Part shown: positions 55,421-64,000 of the stretch, piece by piece
How positions within the stretch are numbered: position 1 is the stretch's first letter
Layout: every line of letters begins with the position of its first letter
Assembly (NCBI RefSeq): GCF_034008315.1
Contig: NZ_CP125377.1
Coordinates: 4,834,501-4,898,500 of the forward strand
DNA: 64,000 nt
Source: Pseudomonas sp. P8_241
GTDB lineage: Bacteria; Pseudomonadota; Gammaproteobacteria; Pseudomonadales; Pseudomonadaceae
Reading direction: 5' to 3'
Notes under the pieces: model-generated
What the model was told of the DNA's origin: nothing
Databases searched by the model: none
Seen by the model: only the letters and a program-made list of their open reading frames with translations
Made by a program: the position numbers and the translations under genes

Positions 55421-55461
55421 TCTACTGGGTATCTGCCTCAGCCCCAAGGAACCCTCTGCTC

Positions 55462-57111
55462 ATGACCCAGCCAACGCGCGGTGCAATTCATGAATTGTTC
55501 ACCCTCCTCAAACCGTTCCGGCTGGTTGTCAGTCTGTCGATCGTTCTGGGCATGGTCGGCGGTCTGAGCGTGACGGTGTTGCTGGCCACGATCAACAACG
55601 CACTGCACTCGGCGGATGGACTGACCCAAGGTGTGGTCGCGCTATTCGGTGGTCTGTGCCTGTTGGCGCTCGGCAGTTCGATCTGCTCGGACATCGGTAC
55701 CAATTACGTCGGCCAGCACATCATCGCCAGGCTACGCAAAGAGCTGGGGGAGAAGGTGCTTTGCGCGCCCATCGAACAGATCGAGCGCTACCGCAGCCAC
55801 CGCTTGATCCCGGTACTGACCCACGACGTCGACACCATCAGCGACTTCGCTTTCGCCTTCGCGCCACTGGCGATTTCCCTGACCGTGACCCTCGGGTGCA
55901 TGGGTTACCTGGCGATGCTGTCGTGGCCGATGTTCCTGATGATGGTGCTGGCGATTGCCATCGGCACCGGCATTCAGTTCTACGCACAGGGCAAGGGCAT
56001 CCAGGGTTTCATGGCCGCCCGCGACGCCGAAGACGAGTTGCAGAGGCACTACAACGCCATCGCCGGTGGCGCCAAGGAGCTGCGCATTCACCGTCCGCGT
56101 CGCCAGCGCATGTTTGAATCGGGCATCAAGGGCACGGCCGATTTCATCTGCAACACCCAGGTGCGCTCGATCAATACTTTCGTGATCGCCAAGACCCTGG
56201 GCTCGGTGCTGTTCTTCGTGGTGATCGGCCTGGCGCTGGCCCTTCAATCATTCTGGCCGAGCGCCGACAAGGCCGTGATGAGCGGGTTCGTGCTGGTGTT
56301 GCTGTACATGAAAGGGCCGATCGAACATTTGGTCAGCACCTTGCCGATCGTGAGCCGGGCGCGCATTGCCTTCCGGCGCATTGCCGAACTGTCGAGCCAG
56401 TTTTCTTCCCCCGAACCGCACCTGTTGCTCAGCGACAAAGGCAACGCTGCGGCCGTGGTCAATCGCCTGCAACTGGACAACGTCAGTTATGCGTTCCCGA
56501 CCGCACCGGGCAGCGAAGCGTTTCGCCTGGGTCCGGTGAACCTGACCATCGAGCAAGGCGAGATCATTTTCATCGTCGGTGAAAACGGTTGCGGCAAGAC
56601 CACCTTGATCAAATTGCTGCTGGGTCTCTACGCGCCGCAACAGGGTGCCATCGTGCTCAACGGTCAAGCCATCGACGCGCAGAGCCGTGACGACTACCGC
56701 CAGTTGTTCACCACGATTTTTGCCGACTACTACCTGTTCGATGACGTGGTGCAGGGCGACCGGCACATCCCTGAAGACGCCAATCAATACCTGCAACGGC
56801 TGGAGATTGCGCACAAGGTCAGCGTCAGGGACGGCCGCTTCACCACCACCGACCTGTCCACCGGCCAGCGCAAACGCCTGGCGCTGGTCAATGCGTGGCT
56901 TGAGGAACGCCCGGTGCTGGTGTTCGACGAATGGGCCGCCGACCAGGACCCGACCTTCCGCCGAATCTTCTACACCGAACTGCTCCCGGACCTCAAACGC
57001 CTGGGCAAAACCATCATCGTCATCTCCCACGACGATCGCTATTTCGACCTGGCCGATCAACTGGTGCGCATGGAGTCCGGCCGGGTCGTGACCGAGCGCA
57101 CAGCCGCCTGA
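55462..57111 (+). CDS. pvdE: PvdE, inner-membrane ferribactin ABC exporter
   Basis: 549 residues: a six-helix N-terminal transmembrane domain and a C-terminal ATPase with Walker A GENGCGKTT, signature LSTGQRKRLAL and Walker B VLVFDEWAADQDP. Exports acylated ferribactin from cytoplasm to periplasm for maturation by PvdP, PvdN and PvdO. Driven by its own PvdS box. Confidence 0.95.
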   Translation: MTQPTRGAIHELFTLLKPFRLVVSLSIVLGMVGGLSVTVLLATINNALHSADGLTQGVVALFGGLCLLALGSSICSDIGTNYVGQHIIARLRKELGEKVLCAPIEQIERYRSHRLIPVLTHDVDTISDFAFAFAPLAISLTVTLGCMGYLAMLSWPMFLMMVLAIAIGTGIQFYAQGKGIQGFMAARDAEDELQRHYNAIAGGAKELRIHRPRRQRMFESGIKGTADFICNTQVRSINTFVIAKTLGSVLFFVVIGLALALQSFWPSADKAVMSGFVLVLLYMKGPIEHLVSTLPIVSRARIAFRRIAELSSQFSSPEPHLLLSDKGNAAAVVNRLQLDNVSYAFPTAPGSEAFRLGPVNLTIEQGEIIFIVGENGCGKTTLIKLLLGLYAPQQGAIVLNGQAIDAQSRDDYRQLFTTIFADYYLFDDVVQGDRHIPEDANQYLQRLEIAHKVSVRDGRFTTTDLSTGQRKRLALVNAWLEERPVLVFDEWAADQDPTFRRIFYTELLPDLKRLGKTIIVISHDDRYFDLADQLVRMESGRVVTERTAA

Positions 57112-57181
57112 CAGCCGTTGCCGACACGCAGGTCATTGTTTTTCGAAGTTTGTTTTCCGGTTTAGCCGAGGTGGTCCGTCT

Positions 57182-57200
57182 AATAATAATTATCATTAAC
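57182..57200 (+). promoter_or_regulatory. Fur box upstream of fpvA
   Basis: AATAATAATTATCATTAAC matches 15 of 19 bases of the Fur consensus. It lies 38 bases before the fpvA start. No TAAAT-N16-CGT box was found here, consistent with FpvI-directed expression. Confidence 0.75.
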
Positions 57201-57237
57201 AAAAATCTGCACACCCCCTTCTGGAGCGATTCGAGCA

Positions 57238-59655
57238 ATGCAAAGCCTTACTCTGTCCCGCGCACCGCTGGCACTCGCCATCGACCGGCAAAAGAAATTT
57301 CGAACGGTCTTGCCGGGCGCGCTGCTGGCCCTGTTGCTGCTGGGCACTTCCCAGGTTGAAGCGGCACCGGTGAACGTCAACGTTCCGTCTCAGTCGCTGG
57401 CCAGCGCCTTGCGCCAATTGGGCCAACAGACCAACCTGCAGATCCTGTACAGCCAGGACATGGTCAACGGCATCAAGTCCACGGCGGTGTCGGGCAACAT
57501 GGAGCCGGAGCAGGCATTGAAGACGTTGCTGCTGGGGAGCGGCATCAATTTTCAACTGAACGGCAACACCGTTTCACTGGTACCGGCAGCGGATAATTCC
57601 AGCACGCTGCAACTGGGCGCCACTTCGATCACCGGCCTGGCGCTGGGGCCGACCACCGAAGGCACGCATTCCTACACCAGCGATGAAGTCAGCATCGGCA
57701 AGGGCAATATCAAGGTCAAGGACATCCCGCAGTCGGTATCCGTGGTCACGCGCCAGCGCATGGACGACCAGAACCTGAACAACCTGCAAGATGCCATGCG
57801 TCAGGTCACCGGCGTGACCATCAAGACCTACAACACCGGTTCCAGCCTCAACGACGTCTACATGCGCGGCTTCCTCGTCGATCAGGTCCAGGTTGACGGT
57901 GTGTCGCAACCGACCGGTCAGGGCGACCTGTCCACCAGCTTTGACCTGGCGATGTACGACCGCGTCGAAGTGCTGCGCGGTCCGTCGGGCCTGTATCAAG
58001 GCGCTGGCGAACCTGGCGGCACAATCAACGTGGTGCGCAAGCGCGCCCTGGACAAATTCGCCCTGAGTGGCGAGGTGGCGGGTGGCTCTTATGACCACTA
58101 CCGGTCCTCGGTGGATGTCACCGGCCCGTTGAACGACCAGGGCACCGTCCGCGGCCGTTTCGTGACCGCCTACGAGAACAACAAATCCTACGTCGACTAC
58201 GCCAAGAACGAACGCCCGATGGTTTACGGCCGCCTGGAATTGGACCTCGACCCGGCCACGACCCTGTCGGTCGGCGGCGCCTACCAGAAGAACAACTCCA
58301 CCCCGGCGTTCGGCCTGCCGGCCTATGCCGACGGCAGTTTGCTGGATGTCCCACGCTCGACCTTCGTCGATGCCAAGTGGAACACCCTCAATGAAAAAGT
58401 CTGGGAAAGCTTTGCCGAAGTGGACCACGCGCTGGACAACGGCGGTCAGTTCAAGACCACCGTGACCTACCGCGATGCCGAGACCCCGGAGCGTAACTTT
58501 ACCTGGGCCGACGGCGCTGTCGATCCCGCGACCGGCGACAGCTGGGCCGTGGCGTACGACTATTACACCCATATCAAGACCATCGGCGTCGACAGTTTCG
58601 TCACCACGCCATTCGAATTCGCCGATCGCCAGCACGAGTTCACCGTGGGTGCCGAATACCAGCACCTGGACAAGGACTTCACCTACGGCGGTGGCGAGTA
58701 CTTTCCGATCAACGTGTACGATCCGGGCAGCATCGACATTCCGCATAACGACTATGAGCACGTCAACGGCAACTGGTCCAAGTCCGACCAGTACGGCCTC
58801 TACACCCGCGCCAAGTTCAACGTCACCGACTGGCTCGATGTCATTGGCGGCAGCCGCGTAACCTGGTACGAAAGCGACGCGAAAAACGAGAACGCCTTCT
58901 TCAACAACTACGGCGAAGCGCACACCAGCATCAACCACAAGGTCGTGCCGTACGGCGCCATCATTGGCAAGATCACCCCGGAACTGTCGACCTATTTCAG
59001 CTACACCGGCGTGTTCAAGCCACAAAGCGAAATCGGCACCGATGGCGAGCCGGTCGGCCCGCGTGAAGGCGAACAGTATGAGATCGGCCTCAAGCGCGAG
59101 TTCTTCGACGGTCGCCTGAACGCCAGCATCGCCGCTTTTCGCATCTACGATGAGAACCGTGCCGAGTACGACGACAGCACCGGCGCCTACATGACCGAGG
59201 GCAAGGCGCGCAGCCAGGGCTGGGAAACCGAGTTGAGCGGCAACCTGACCGACAACTGGAGCATCGTCACCGGTTACGCCTACACCGACACCAAGTACCT
59301 GGAAGCCGCAGACGCCAACAAAGGCAAGACCTTCAGCACCATCACGCCCAAGCACAACTACAACCTGTGGACCAAGTACGACTTCACCGACGGAGCGCTC
59401 AAGGGCTTCAACGTCGGCGGTGGCGTACGTGCCGTCAGCGAAACCTACTACCAGCGTGACGTGAAGTTCAAACAAGGCGGCTTTGCCGTCACCACGGCGC
59501 AGATCGGCTACAAGTTCAACGATCACCTGTCGTCGACACTGACTGCCAACAATCTGTTTGACCGCAAATACTATGATCGCGTCGATGCCGCCTGGGGCAC
59601 CAACTTCTACGGTGACCCGCGCACCTTTACCCTGAGCCTGCGCGCCCAATACTGA
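57238..59655 (+). CDS. fpvA: Ferripyoverdine TonB-dependent receptor
   Basis: 805 residues. Signal region, then an N-terminal signalling (STN) domain (~44-120: VPSQSLASALRQLGQQTNLQIL), a plug with the TonB-dependent receptor pattern and a 22-strand barrel ending in ...FTLSLRAQY. Imports ferric pyoverdine across the outer membrane and passes a signal to the cytoplasm that activates FpvI. The specificity loops differ between strains, so the partner pyoverdine cannot be named. An efficient terminator follows. Confidence 0.95.
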   Translation: MQSLTLSRAPLALAIDRQKKFRTVLPGALLALLLLGTSQVEAAPVNVNVPSQSLASALRQLGQQTNLQILYSQDMVNGIKSTAVSGNMEPEQALKTLLLGSGINFQLNGNTVSLVPAADNSSTLQLGATSITGLALGPTTEGTHSYTSDEVSIGKGNIKVKDIPQSVSVVTRQRMDDQNLNNLQDAMRQVTGVTIKTYNTGSSLNDVYMRGFLVDQVQVDGVSQPTGQGDLSTSFDLAMYDRVEVLRGPSGLYQGAGEPGGTINVVRKRALDKFALSGEVAGGSYDHYRSSVDVTGPLNDQGTVRGRFVTAYENNKSYVDYAKNERPMVYGRLELDLDPATTLSVGGAYQKNNSTPAFGLPAYADGSLLDVPRSTFVDAKWNTLNEKVWESFAEVDHALDNGGQFKTTVTYRDAETPERNFTWADGAVDPATGDSWAVAYDYYTHIKTIGVDSFVTTPFEFADRQHEFTVGAEYQHLDKDFTYGGGEYFPINVYDPGSIDIPHNDYEHVNGNWSKSDQYGLYTRAKFNVTDWLDVIGGSRVTWYESDAKNENAFFNNYGEAHTSINHKVVPYGAIIGKITPELSTYFSYTGVFKPQSEIGTDGEPVGPREGEQYEIGLKREFFDGRLNASIAAFRIYDENRAEYDDSTGAYMTEGKARSQGWETELSGNLTDNWSIVTGYAYTDTKYLEAADANKGKTFSTITPKHNYNLWTKYDFTDGALKGFNVGGGVRAVSETYYQRDVKFKQGGFAVTTAQIGYKFNDHLSSTLTANNLFDRKYYDRVDAAWGTNFYGDPRTFTLSLRAQY

Positions 59656-59677
59656 TCGTCGTCTTTCATGTACATCA

Positions 59678-59708
59678 CCGGGCCGCTTGCGGCCCGGCGA
59701 TGTTTTTT
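59678..59708 (+). terminator. Rho-independent terminator of fpvA
   Basis: A perfect 9-bp GC stem (CCGGGCCGC / GCGGCCCGG) with a 2-base loop at 59678-59697 followed by CGATGTTTTTT. Confidence 0.9.
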
Positions 59709-59856
59709 GAGGATCAACGAAAATCGGCGAATGGACAGAAAACGAACCTTCTGGACAGATCGCGCAGGCATTTTCTGCCACCGTGAATTTGTAACATTAA
59801 GCGTCATTTCGAATCAGATAGTAGCCAGCCCAACGCTTGTTCAATGAGGCTGCATC

Positions 59857-61776
59857 GTGTTTCAACGTCTTGTGTGTTCGCTGTCCGTTCTGAGCCTGTC
59901 CATCGCCGCCGCCCAGGCGGCCGAGACCGCCCCGCTCAACACCCCGCGCCTGAAAGGCATGGACAACTTCCGGGATGTCGCCGGGACCACCACCGCGTAC
60001 TCCACGGCCAACGATGGCACGATGCGCGCCGGCGTTTTCTATCGCGCCAACGCGCTAACCCCGACCGCGACAGACCTGGCCACCCTGAACGGGCTGGGCA
60101 TCAAGGCTGTCTTTGATCTGCGCACACCCAGCGAGATCGCCGCCACCCCCGACACGCTGCTGACCGGTGCGACCTACACCAACATCGACATCATCGGCAG
60201 CACGACTTCCGGTTCGAACGTCACGTCCATCTCCTTCACCAGTGCAGCCCAAGCCTTCGCCATGATGCAGGAGACCAACCGCGCCTTCGTCAACGACGCC
60301 GGAATGCGCGGCCAGTTCACCCAGCTGTTCAATGAACTGGCCGCTGTCGATGGCGCCGCGCTGTTCCATTGCACCGCCGGCAAGGACCGCACCGGCTGGA
60401 CCGCCGCCGTGCTGCAAAGCATCGCCGGGGTCGACAACGCAACCATCATGAGCGACTACCTGGCGACCAACGACTACACCGCCGCGCGCATGGCAGCGAC
60501 GTTGAAGGCACTGCCGCCGAGCATGGCGGCCATCTATGCGCCGTTGCTTGGCGTAGACGCCAGTTACCTGCAAGCCGGTCTGGACCAGGTGAGCGCGCAA
60601 TACGGCAGCATGGACAATTACCTCAAGCAGGGCCTGGGTCTGTCCCAGGAAACCATTTATGTGCTGCGCGGCAAAATGGTCGAGTACAACAGCCTGCCCG
60701 GCCAGGCAGGGTTTGTCGGCAACGCCGCGGCCGGTGCACAGCTGTTGCAGCAATTGCAGAACACCCGCCTGTCGGGCACTTACAGTGACTACAACTATTA
60801 CCTGCAATCGGCCATTGATGTGGGCGATCTCGGCGGCGTGCAGTCCACGGTGGGTGGTCAGGTACACGCCGACGCCGCCAGTTACCTGCTGCGCCAGAAC
60901 GCAATGATCGAACAGGCCGCCGCGCCGTTCTCCAGCGGCACCGACCTCAAGATCGGGCAATACCGTTTGTGGAGCACCGCGCTGGCAGGCTATCTGGGCA
61001 CCGACGGTTCGGCCCACGCCGAGAGCAGCAACGAACACAGCCAGGGCTTGATGATCGGCCTGACCCAACGTTTCTCCGAACAGTTCAGCGCTTACGGCGG
61101 CTTCGGCTACAGCAAGGGCAGCGTCGGCGGCGCCGGGGGCGAAGCGGACACCGACCTGACGTTCTTCAGCGCCGGCGCCCGTTACGCACCGAATGGCCTG
61201 GAGCGCGGGTTATTTGTTGACGCCGACGCCAGCGCCGGCTACATCGACTACGACAGCAAACGCGACCTTGGCGGCGGACTGGGCACGGCCAAGGGCGACA
61301 GCCACGGCAACCTCACCGGCGCCACGTTGGCGCTGGGTTACCGCATGCCGATCAGCGGCGTGACTTTAGAACCGAGCCTCGGCGTTCGCGTCAGCCACTT
61401 GAACCTGTCGGGTTTCAAGGAAAAAGGCAGCGAACTGGCCCTCGAAGTCGACGACATCAACGAGACCCGCAAAAGTGCCGTGGCCAACCTCAACGCCTCG
61501 TTCAACGCCTTCAGCATGGGCGCCTGGCAATTGGTGCCGGGGGTACAGTTTGGTTATGAACACGTGCTGGGCGACAACGAAATCAACAGCAAAGGGCACC
61601 TGCTGGGCCTGGATATCGAACAGCGCGCGGCTTTCGACAACCGCGACCAGTTCCTGGGTGGGGTGAATGTCATGGCCAACCTCGGCGCATTGAGCGTGGG
61701 GGCCGAGGTCGGTGCCACGGGCGGCGGCGACAGCCACGGCAGTTATGGCAGCCTCAAGGCCAGCTATCTGTTCTGA
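59857..61776 (+). CDS. PtpB/LipA-type phosphatase fused to an autotransporter barrel
   Basis: 639 residues from a GTG at 59857 with a TGAGG site. Signal peptide to about residue 22; passenger (~25-350) with the P-loop HCTAGKDRTG (Cys172, Arg178) of the PtpB/LipA family, which can remove phosphate from tyrosine, serine/threonine and phosphoinositides; C-terminal autotransporter beta-barrel (~370-639) ending in SLKASYLF. It should be displayed on or released from the cell surface. Follows fpvA; its own promoter was not located. Confidence 0.88.
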   Translation: MFQRLVCSLSVLSLSIAAAQAAETAPLNTPRLKGMDNFRDVAGTTTAYSTANDGTMRAGVFYRANALTPTATDLATLNGLGIKAVFDLRTPSEIAATPDTLLTGATYTNIDIIGSTTSGSNVTSISFTSAAQAFAMMQETNRAFVNDAGMRGQFTQLFNELAAVDGAALFHCTAGKDRTGWTAAVLQSIAGVDNATIMSDYLATNDYTAARMAATLKALPPSMAAIYAPLLGVDASYLQAGLDQVSAQYGSMDNYLKQGLGLSQETIYVLRGKMVEYNSLPGQAGFVGNAAAGAQLLQQLQNTRLSGTYSDYNYYLQSAIDVGDLGGVQSTVGGQVHADAASYLLRQNAMIEQAAAPFSSGTDLKIGQYRLWSTALAGYLGTDGSAHAESSNEHSQGLMIGLTQRFSEQFSAYGGFGYSKGSVGGAGGEADTDLTFFSAGARYAPNGLERGLFVDADASAGYIDYDSKRDLGGGLGTAKGDSHGNLTGATLALGYRMPISGVTLEPSLGVRVSHLNLSGFKEKGSELALEVDDINETRKSAVANLNASFNAFSMGAWQLVPGVQFGYEHVLGDNEINSKGHLLGLDIEQRAAFDNRDQFLGGVNVMANLGALSVGAEVGATGGGDSHGSYGSLKASYLF

Positions 61777-61790
61777 CGGATCACGCCCGG

Positions 61791-61817
61791 CTCAAACCGC
61801 TGTTGCGGCGGTTTGAG
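61791..61817. terminator. Hairpin between convergent genes
   Basis: CTCAAACCGC and GCGGTTTGAG form a perfect 10-bp stem with a 7-base loop between the autotransporter stop and the AraC-type stop. No T-tract on either side, so a bidirectional terminator is only likely. Confidence 0.6.
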
Positions 61818-61827
61818 CCACAGACCA

Positions 61828-62817
61828 TCAGGCCGGGTGCCGTACTCGCAAGCCCTTCCTCACGTGCGCCGGGCTGACACCATAAGCGCGTTGGAAATAC
61901 TGCGTGAACCGGCCGACGTTGCTGAACCCGAACTGCAACGCCACCTCCGTCACCGAAGCCGCGACGTTTTGCGTGAGCACGCCGTACGCCCGCTCGAGAC
62001 GAACTTGCCGCTGGTAAGTCACGATCGACATGCCGACAAAACGCTGAAAACCGTCCTGCAACGCCCGCAGACTGACGTTCGTCATGCTCGCCAGGTCCGT
62101 ACCGCTGACCAGATTGTCGGGATGCTCCTGGATGTATTCCACGGCCAGCTTCACGTGGCGCGGCGCGATCAGCGGGGACGGGCGACGCAAGGTTTCGGTG
62201 AAGTTATGCGGCCAGGCTTCCAGCACCGCATCCACCAACATCTCCCGCAAGCGCGACGGCATCAGCGAACCCGTATTCATAAGCAAATCAAACTCGGCCC
62301 CCGTGGCCAGTTCCACCAGAGCCCTGATGCTCTGGAACGCCGCCACATCCAGGTCCACCACCGGCTCGAACAGGACTTTTTCCAGGATCGGTTTGCCCAG
62401 CAAGGTCGACAGTCGCTCAGTGATCAGCGCCCGCCGGATCGAAATGCCGTGCTGCGCGTGATTGTCGAGAAAGCGCACCGAGCGCACATCGGCCTTGTCG
62501 ATGGCCAGGCCGATCTGGCCGAAGCCGACCGACTCGGTGGCGTGGTTGAAAATGATCTTGCCGGCCGTGGGAATCACGAAAGTGATCTCGTCCAGAGGAT
62601 CGGGAAAGTCGACCGAGAAGTCGCCCCGGTAATGCATGCGACGAAAACTCACGCCTTCGTGTCGGCCATAGACCCCGCCGATGATGATATTGCGCGGCGG
62701 CGGTGGGGAATCGGCATACAGGTTGCCGAACATCCTCGAAAACATGGCACCAAAGTCGTCGCAGCGCATGTCATCGGAGCGCAGGATAATTGGCTGGCGG
62801 GTTGTGCTTGAGTACAC
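61828..62817 (-). CDS. AraC-family transcriptional regulator
   Basis: 329 residues. C-terminal ~100 residues are the AraC double helix-turn-helix (VKLAVEYIQEHPDNLVSGTDLA and SVTEVALQFGFSNVGRFTQYFQRAYGVSP). The N-terminal part is an AraC-binding-like cupin (DEITFVIPTAGKIIFNHA). Convergent with the phosphatase-autotransporter gene and 111 bases from the GFA gene upstream; target unknown. Confidence 0.9.
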   Translation of the reverse strand: MYSSTTRQPIILRSDDMRCDDFGAMFSRMFGNLYADSPPPPRNIIIGGVYGRHEGVSFRRMHYRGDFSVDFPDPLDEITFVIPTAGKIIFNHATESVGFGQIGLAIDKADVRSVRFLDNHAQHGISIRRALITERLSTLLGKPILEKVLFEPVVDLDVAAFQSIRALVELATGAEFDLLMNTGSLMPSRLREMLVDAVLEAWPHNFTETLRRPSPLIAPRHVKLAVEYIQEHPDNLVSGTDLASMTNVSLRALQDGFQRFVGMSIVTYQRQVRLERAYGVLTQNVAASVTEVALQFGFSNVGRFTQYFQRAYGVSPAHVRKGLRVRHPA

Positions 62818-62928
62818 CTGAGAGTCGCCTTGAGTGGGCCGAAGCGGCGCGCAGAATCTACCAGCTGTAAATGACAGGCACGTGACGGCCTATGCTTCAT
62901 GAACGCTCGATTCAAGAGGAGGCGCAAC

Positions 62929-63324
62929 ATGGACCGATTCACCGGAGGTTGCCTGTGCGGCAACGTAAGAATCGTGGCGACGGGCCGCCCCTACCGGGTC
63001 GGCCTCTGCCATTGTCTTGACTGCCGCAAACACCATGGGGCGCTGTTCCACGCCTCGGCGATATTCCCCGAAAAGGCGGTGACTATCGAAGGCGAGACCC
63101 GCGACTACGCCGGGCGGTTTTTCTGTCCTCGTTGCGGTTCATCCGTTTTTGCGCACAGCGCCGACGAAATCGAAGTAAACCTGGGTTCACTCGATGCACC
63201 TGATCAACTCAAACCCACCTACGAAAGCTGGACCGTGCGCCGCGAATCCTGGCTGCCGCCCTTCCCGCTCACCCGACACTACGCGGCTGATCGCGAAGGC
63301 ACGGGGCGTTTCGAGGACGACTAG
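62929..63324 (+). CDS. GFA-family (glutathione-dependent formaldehyde-activating-like) protein
   Basis: 131 residues from ATG 62929, which has a GGAGG site. The zinc-binding Cys set is visible: GGCLCGNVR, LCHCLDCRKHHG and FFCPRCGSSVF. Members bind or activate small electrophiles via glutathione; the true substrate is unknown. Its stop overlaps the end of the convergent VOC gene by four bases. Confidence 0.88.
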   Translation: MDRFTGGCLCGNVRIVATGRPYRVGLCHCLDCRKHHGALFHASAIFPEKAVTIEGETRDYAGRFFCPRCGSSVFAHSADEIEVNLGSLDAPDQLKPTYESWTVRRESWLPPFPLTRHYAADREGTGRFEDD

Positions 63325-63800
63325 CCTTTGAGCGCCTTTTCGATGCCCGCGATGTCGATTTTGCCCATTTGCATCATGGCTTCAAATGCGCGTTTGGCCG
63401 CGGAGGGGTCCGGATCGGTGATCGCCGCCGTCAGGACGCGTGGCGTGATCTGCCACGACAGGCCCCACTTGTCCTGGCACCAGCCGCAGACGTTTTCCTG
63501 ACCACCGTTATCGACGATCGCCTTCCACAAGCGGTCGGTTTCGGCCTGATCGTCGGTCGCCACCTGGAACGAAAACGCCTGGTTGTGCTTGATCCCCGAA
63601 CCGCCGTTGAGCCCCAGGCATGGAATGCCCATCACCGTGAACTCGACCGTCAGGACGTCACCCTGTTTGCCTGCCGGATAGTCACCGGGCGCTTGATGCA
63701 CGGCGGTTACGCAGCTGTCCGCAAAGGTTGCGGCATAGAATTTCGCAGCGTCCAGGGCATCACCGTCGTACCAGAGGCAAATCGTGTTTTTGCTGACCAT
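63321..63800 (-). CDS. VOC-family / PhnB-like protein
   Basis: 159 residues of the vicinal-oxygen-chelate family; the opening NTICLWYDGDALDAAKFYAATFADS and GDVLTVEFTVMGIPCLGLNGG are typical of PhnB/3-demethylubiquinone methyltransferase-like VOC proteins, which are not methyltransferases. Function unknown. Convergent with the GFA gene. Confidence 0.85.
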   Translation of the reverse strand: MVSKNTICLWYDGDALDAAKFYAATFADSCVTAVHQAPGDYPAGKQGDVLTVEFTVMGIPCLGLNGGSGIKHNQAFSFQVATDDQAETDRLWKAIVDNGGQENVCGWCQDKWGLSWQITPRVLTAAITDPDPSAAKRAFEAMMQMGKIDIAGIEKALKG

Positions 63801-63877
63801 GGGGGTTCTCCTGAATCGGAAATTGACCGGCTCATTCTAGCTCGACATCGGCAGCCAACATTCGCGCTCGGCGTTGG

Positions 63878-64000
63878 CTATTTCGCCACGCTTTGTTCCT
63901 TGATGTCGCCGCAAAAAATATCCACGTTGCCATCGGTCGCCGCCGTGCGCACCACCACCGAGTACTCACCGGCCAGCAAGGCCGACAGCTCGACAGGCGC
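63878..64000 (-). CDS. C-terminal fragment of an unidentified gene
   Basis: 40 sense codons and a stop, reading from the window edge: ...SALLAGEYSVVVRTA and FCGDIKEQSVAK. The codon pattern fits a real Pseudomonas gene. The fragment is too short to identify. Confidence 0.7.
   Translation of the reverse strand, partial: APVELSALLAGEYSVVVRTAATDGNVDIFCGDIKEQSVAK

Larger units (their letters stand above)
55027..55461. other. Intergenic region where pvdF would be expected
   Basis: 435 bases without a coding frame between pvdO and pvdE. It holds a 131-bp tandem REP array and the PvdS box for pvdE. Nothing resembling a formyltransferase gene remains. Confidence 0.7.

Noticed and set aside
57112..57237. 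A PvdS box for fpvA
   Set aside because: No TAAAT-N16-CGT pattern was found; only the Fur-like site is supported.
57574..59781. A 735-codon open frame on the minus strand opposite fpvA
   Set aside because: It is an antisense shadow of a high-GC gene; the plus-strand frame has clear receptor domains, signal sequence and terminator.

Overview
This 64 kb window is chromosomal DNA of a fluorescent Pseudomonas, most likely of the P. fluorescens group. The evidence is a large pyoverdine locus with PvdS-type promoters, a DUF3509 gene, the aroC-MFS-mtnBDC gene order, speE, uniformly high GC, and many Pseudomonas-type REP palindromes between genes. I see no tRNA, rRNA, transposase, integrase, prophage or CRISPR array. 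Both ends cut through genes.

Left part (1-34,700), mostly metabolism: a beta-oxidation pair (3-hydroxyacyl-CoA dehydrogenase, cut by the left edge, and a thiolase); a 31-residue membrane microprotein before a cytochrome c fusion protein; the conserved transglutaminase / alpha-E / ATP-grasp trio; small proteins including an RraB-like protein; speE; an acyl-CoA synthetase; a DUF3509 gene behind a near-consensus sigma-54 promoter; the methionine-salvage genes mtnB, mtnD and mtnC downstream of aroC and an MFS transporter; a LuxR regulator / class III aminotransferase / polyamine-type binding protein group; an enoyl-CoA hydratase-thiolase pair; an EmrAB-type efflux pair; a cyclic-nucleotide-binding MscS channel; and a pirin gene divergent from a LysR regulator.

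Middle (34,700-42,500): a BvgS-like hybrid kinase, its NarL-type response regulator and a receiver-only protein that has lost its phospho-acceptor aspartate, then mgtA with a long, in-frame open leader.

Right part (42,500-59,700), the pyoverdine block: pvdA, fpvI, pvdR-pvdT-opmQ, pvdP, pvdM-pvdN-pvdO, pvdE, fpvA. PvdA makes N5-hydroxyornithine. PvdE exports the acylated ferribactin precursor to the periplasm. PvdP, PvdM, PvdN and PvdO mature it there. PvdRT-OpmQ exports and recycles pyoverdine, and FpvA imports the ferric form and signals to FpvI. Five exact TAAAT-N16-CGT boxes precede pvdA, pvdR, pvdP, pvdM and pvdE, and Fur-like sites precede fpvI and fpvA. The order matches P. aeruginosa, but the slots of fpvR (anti-sigma) and pvdF (formyltransferase) hold only REP-containing non-coding DNA, and fpvA is followed not by pvdD but by a PtpB/LipA-type phosphatase fused to an autotransporter barrel. 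The window ends with an AraC regulator, a GFA-family protein, a VOC-family protein and the tail of an unidentified gene.

All calls come from reading the sequence and translations; no database search was run. Many starts were moved inward from the longest open frame to the start with the best ribosome binding site or family fit.
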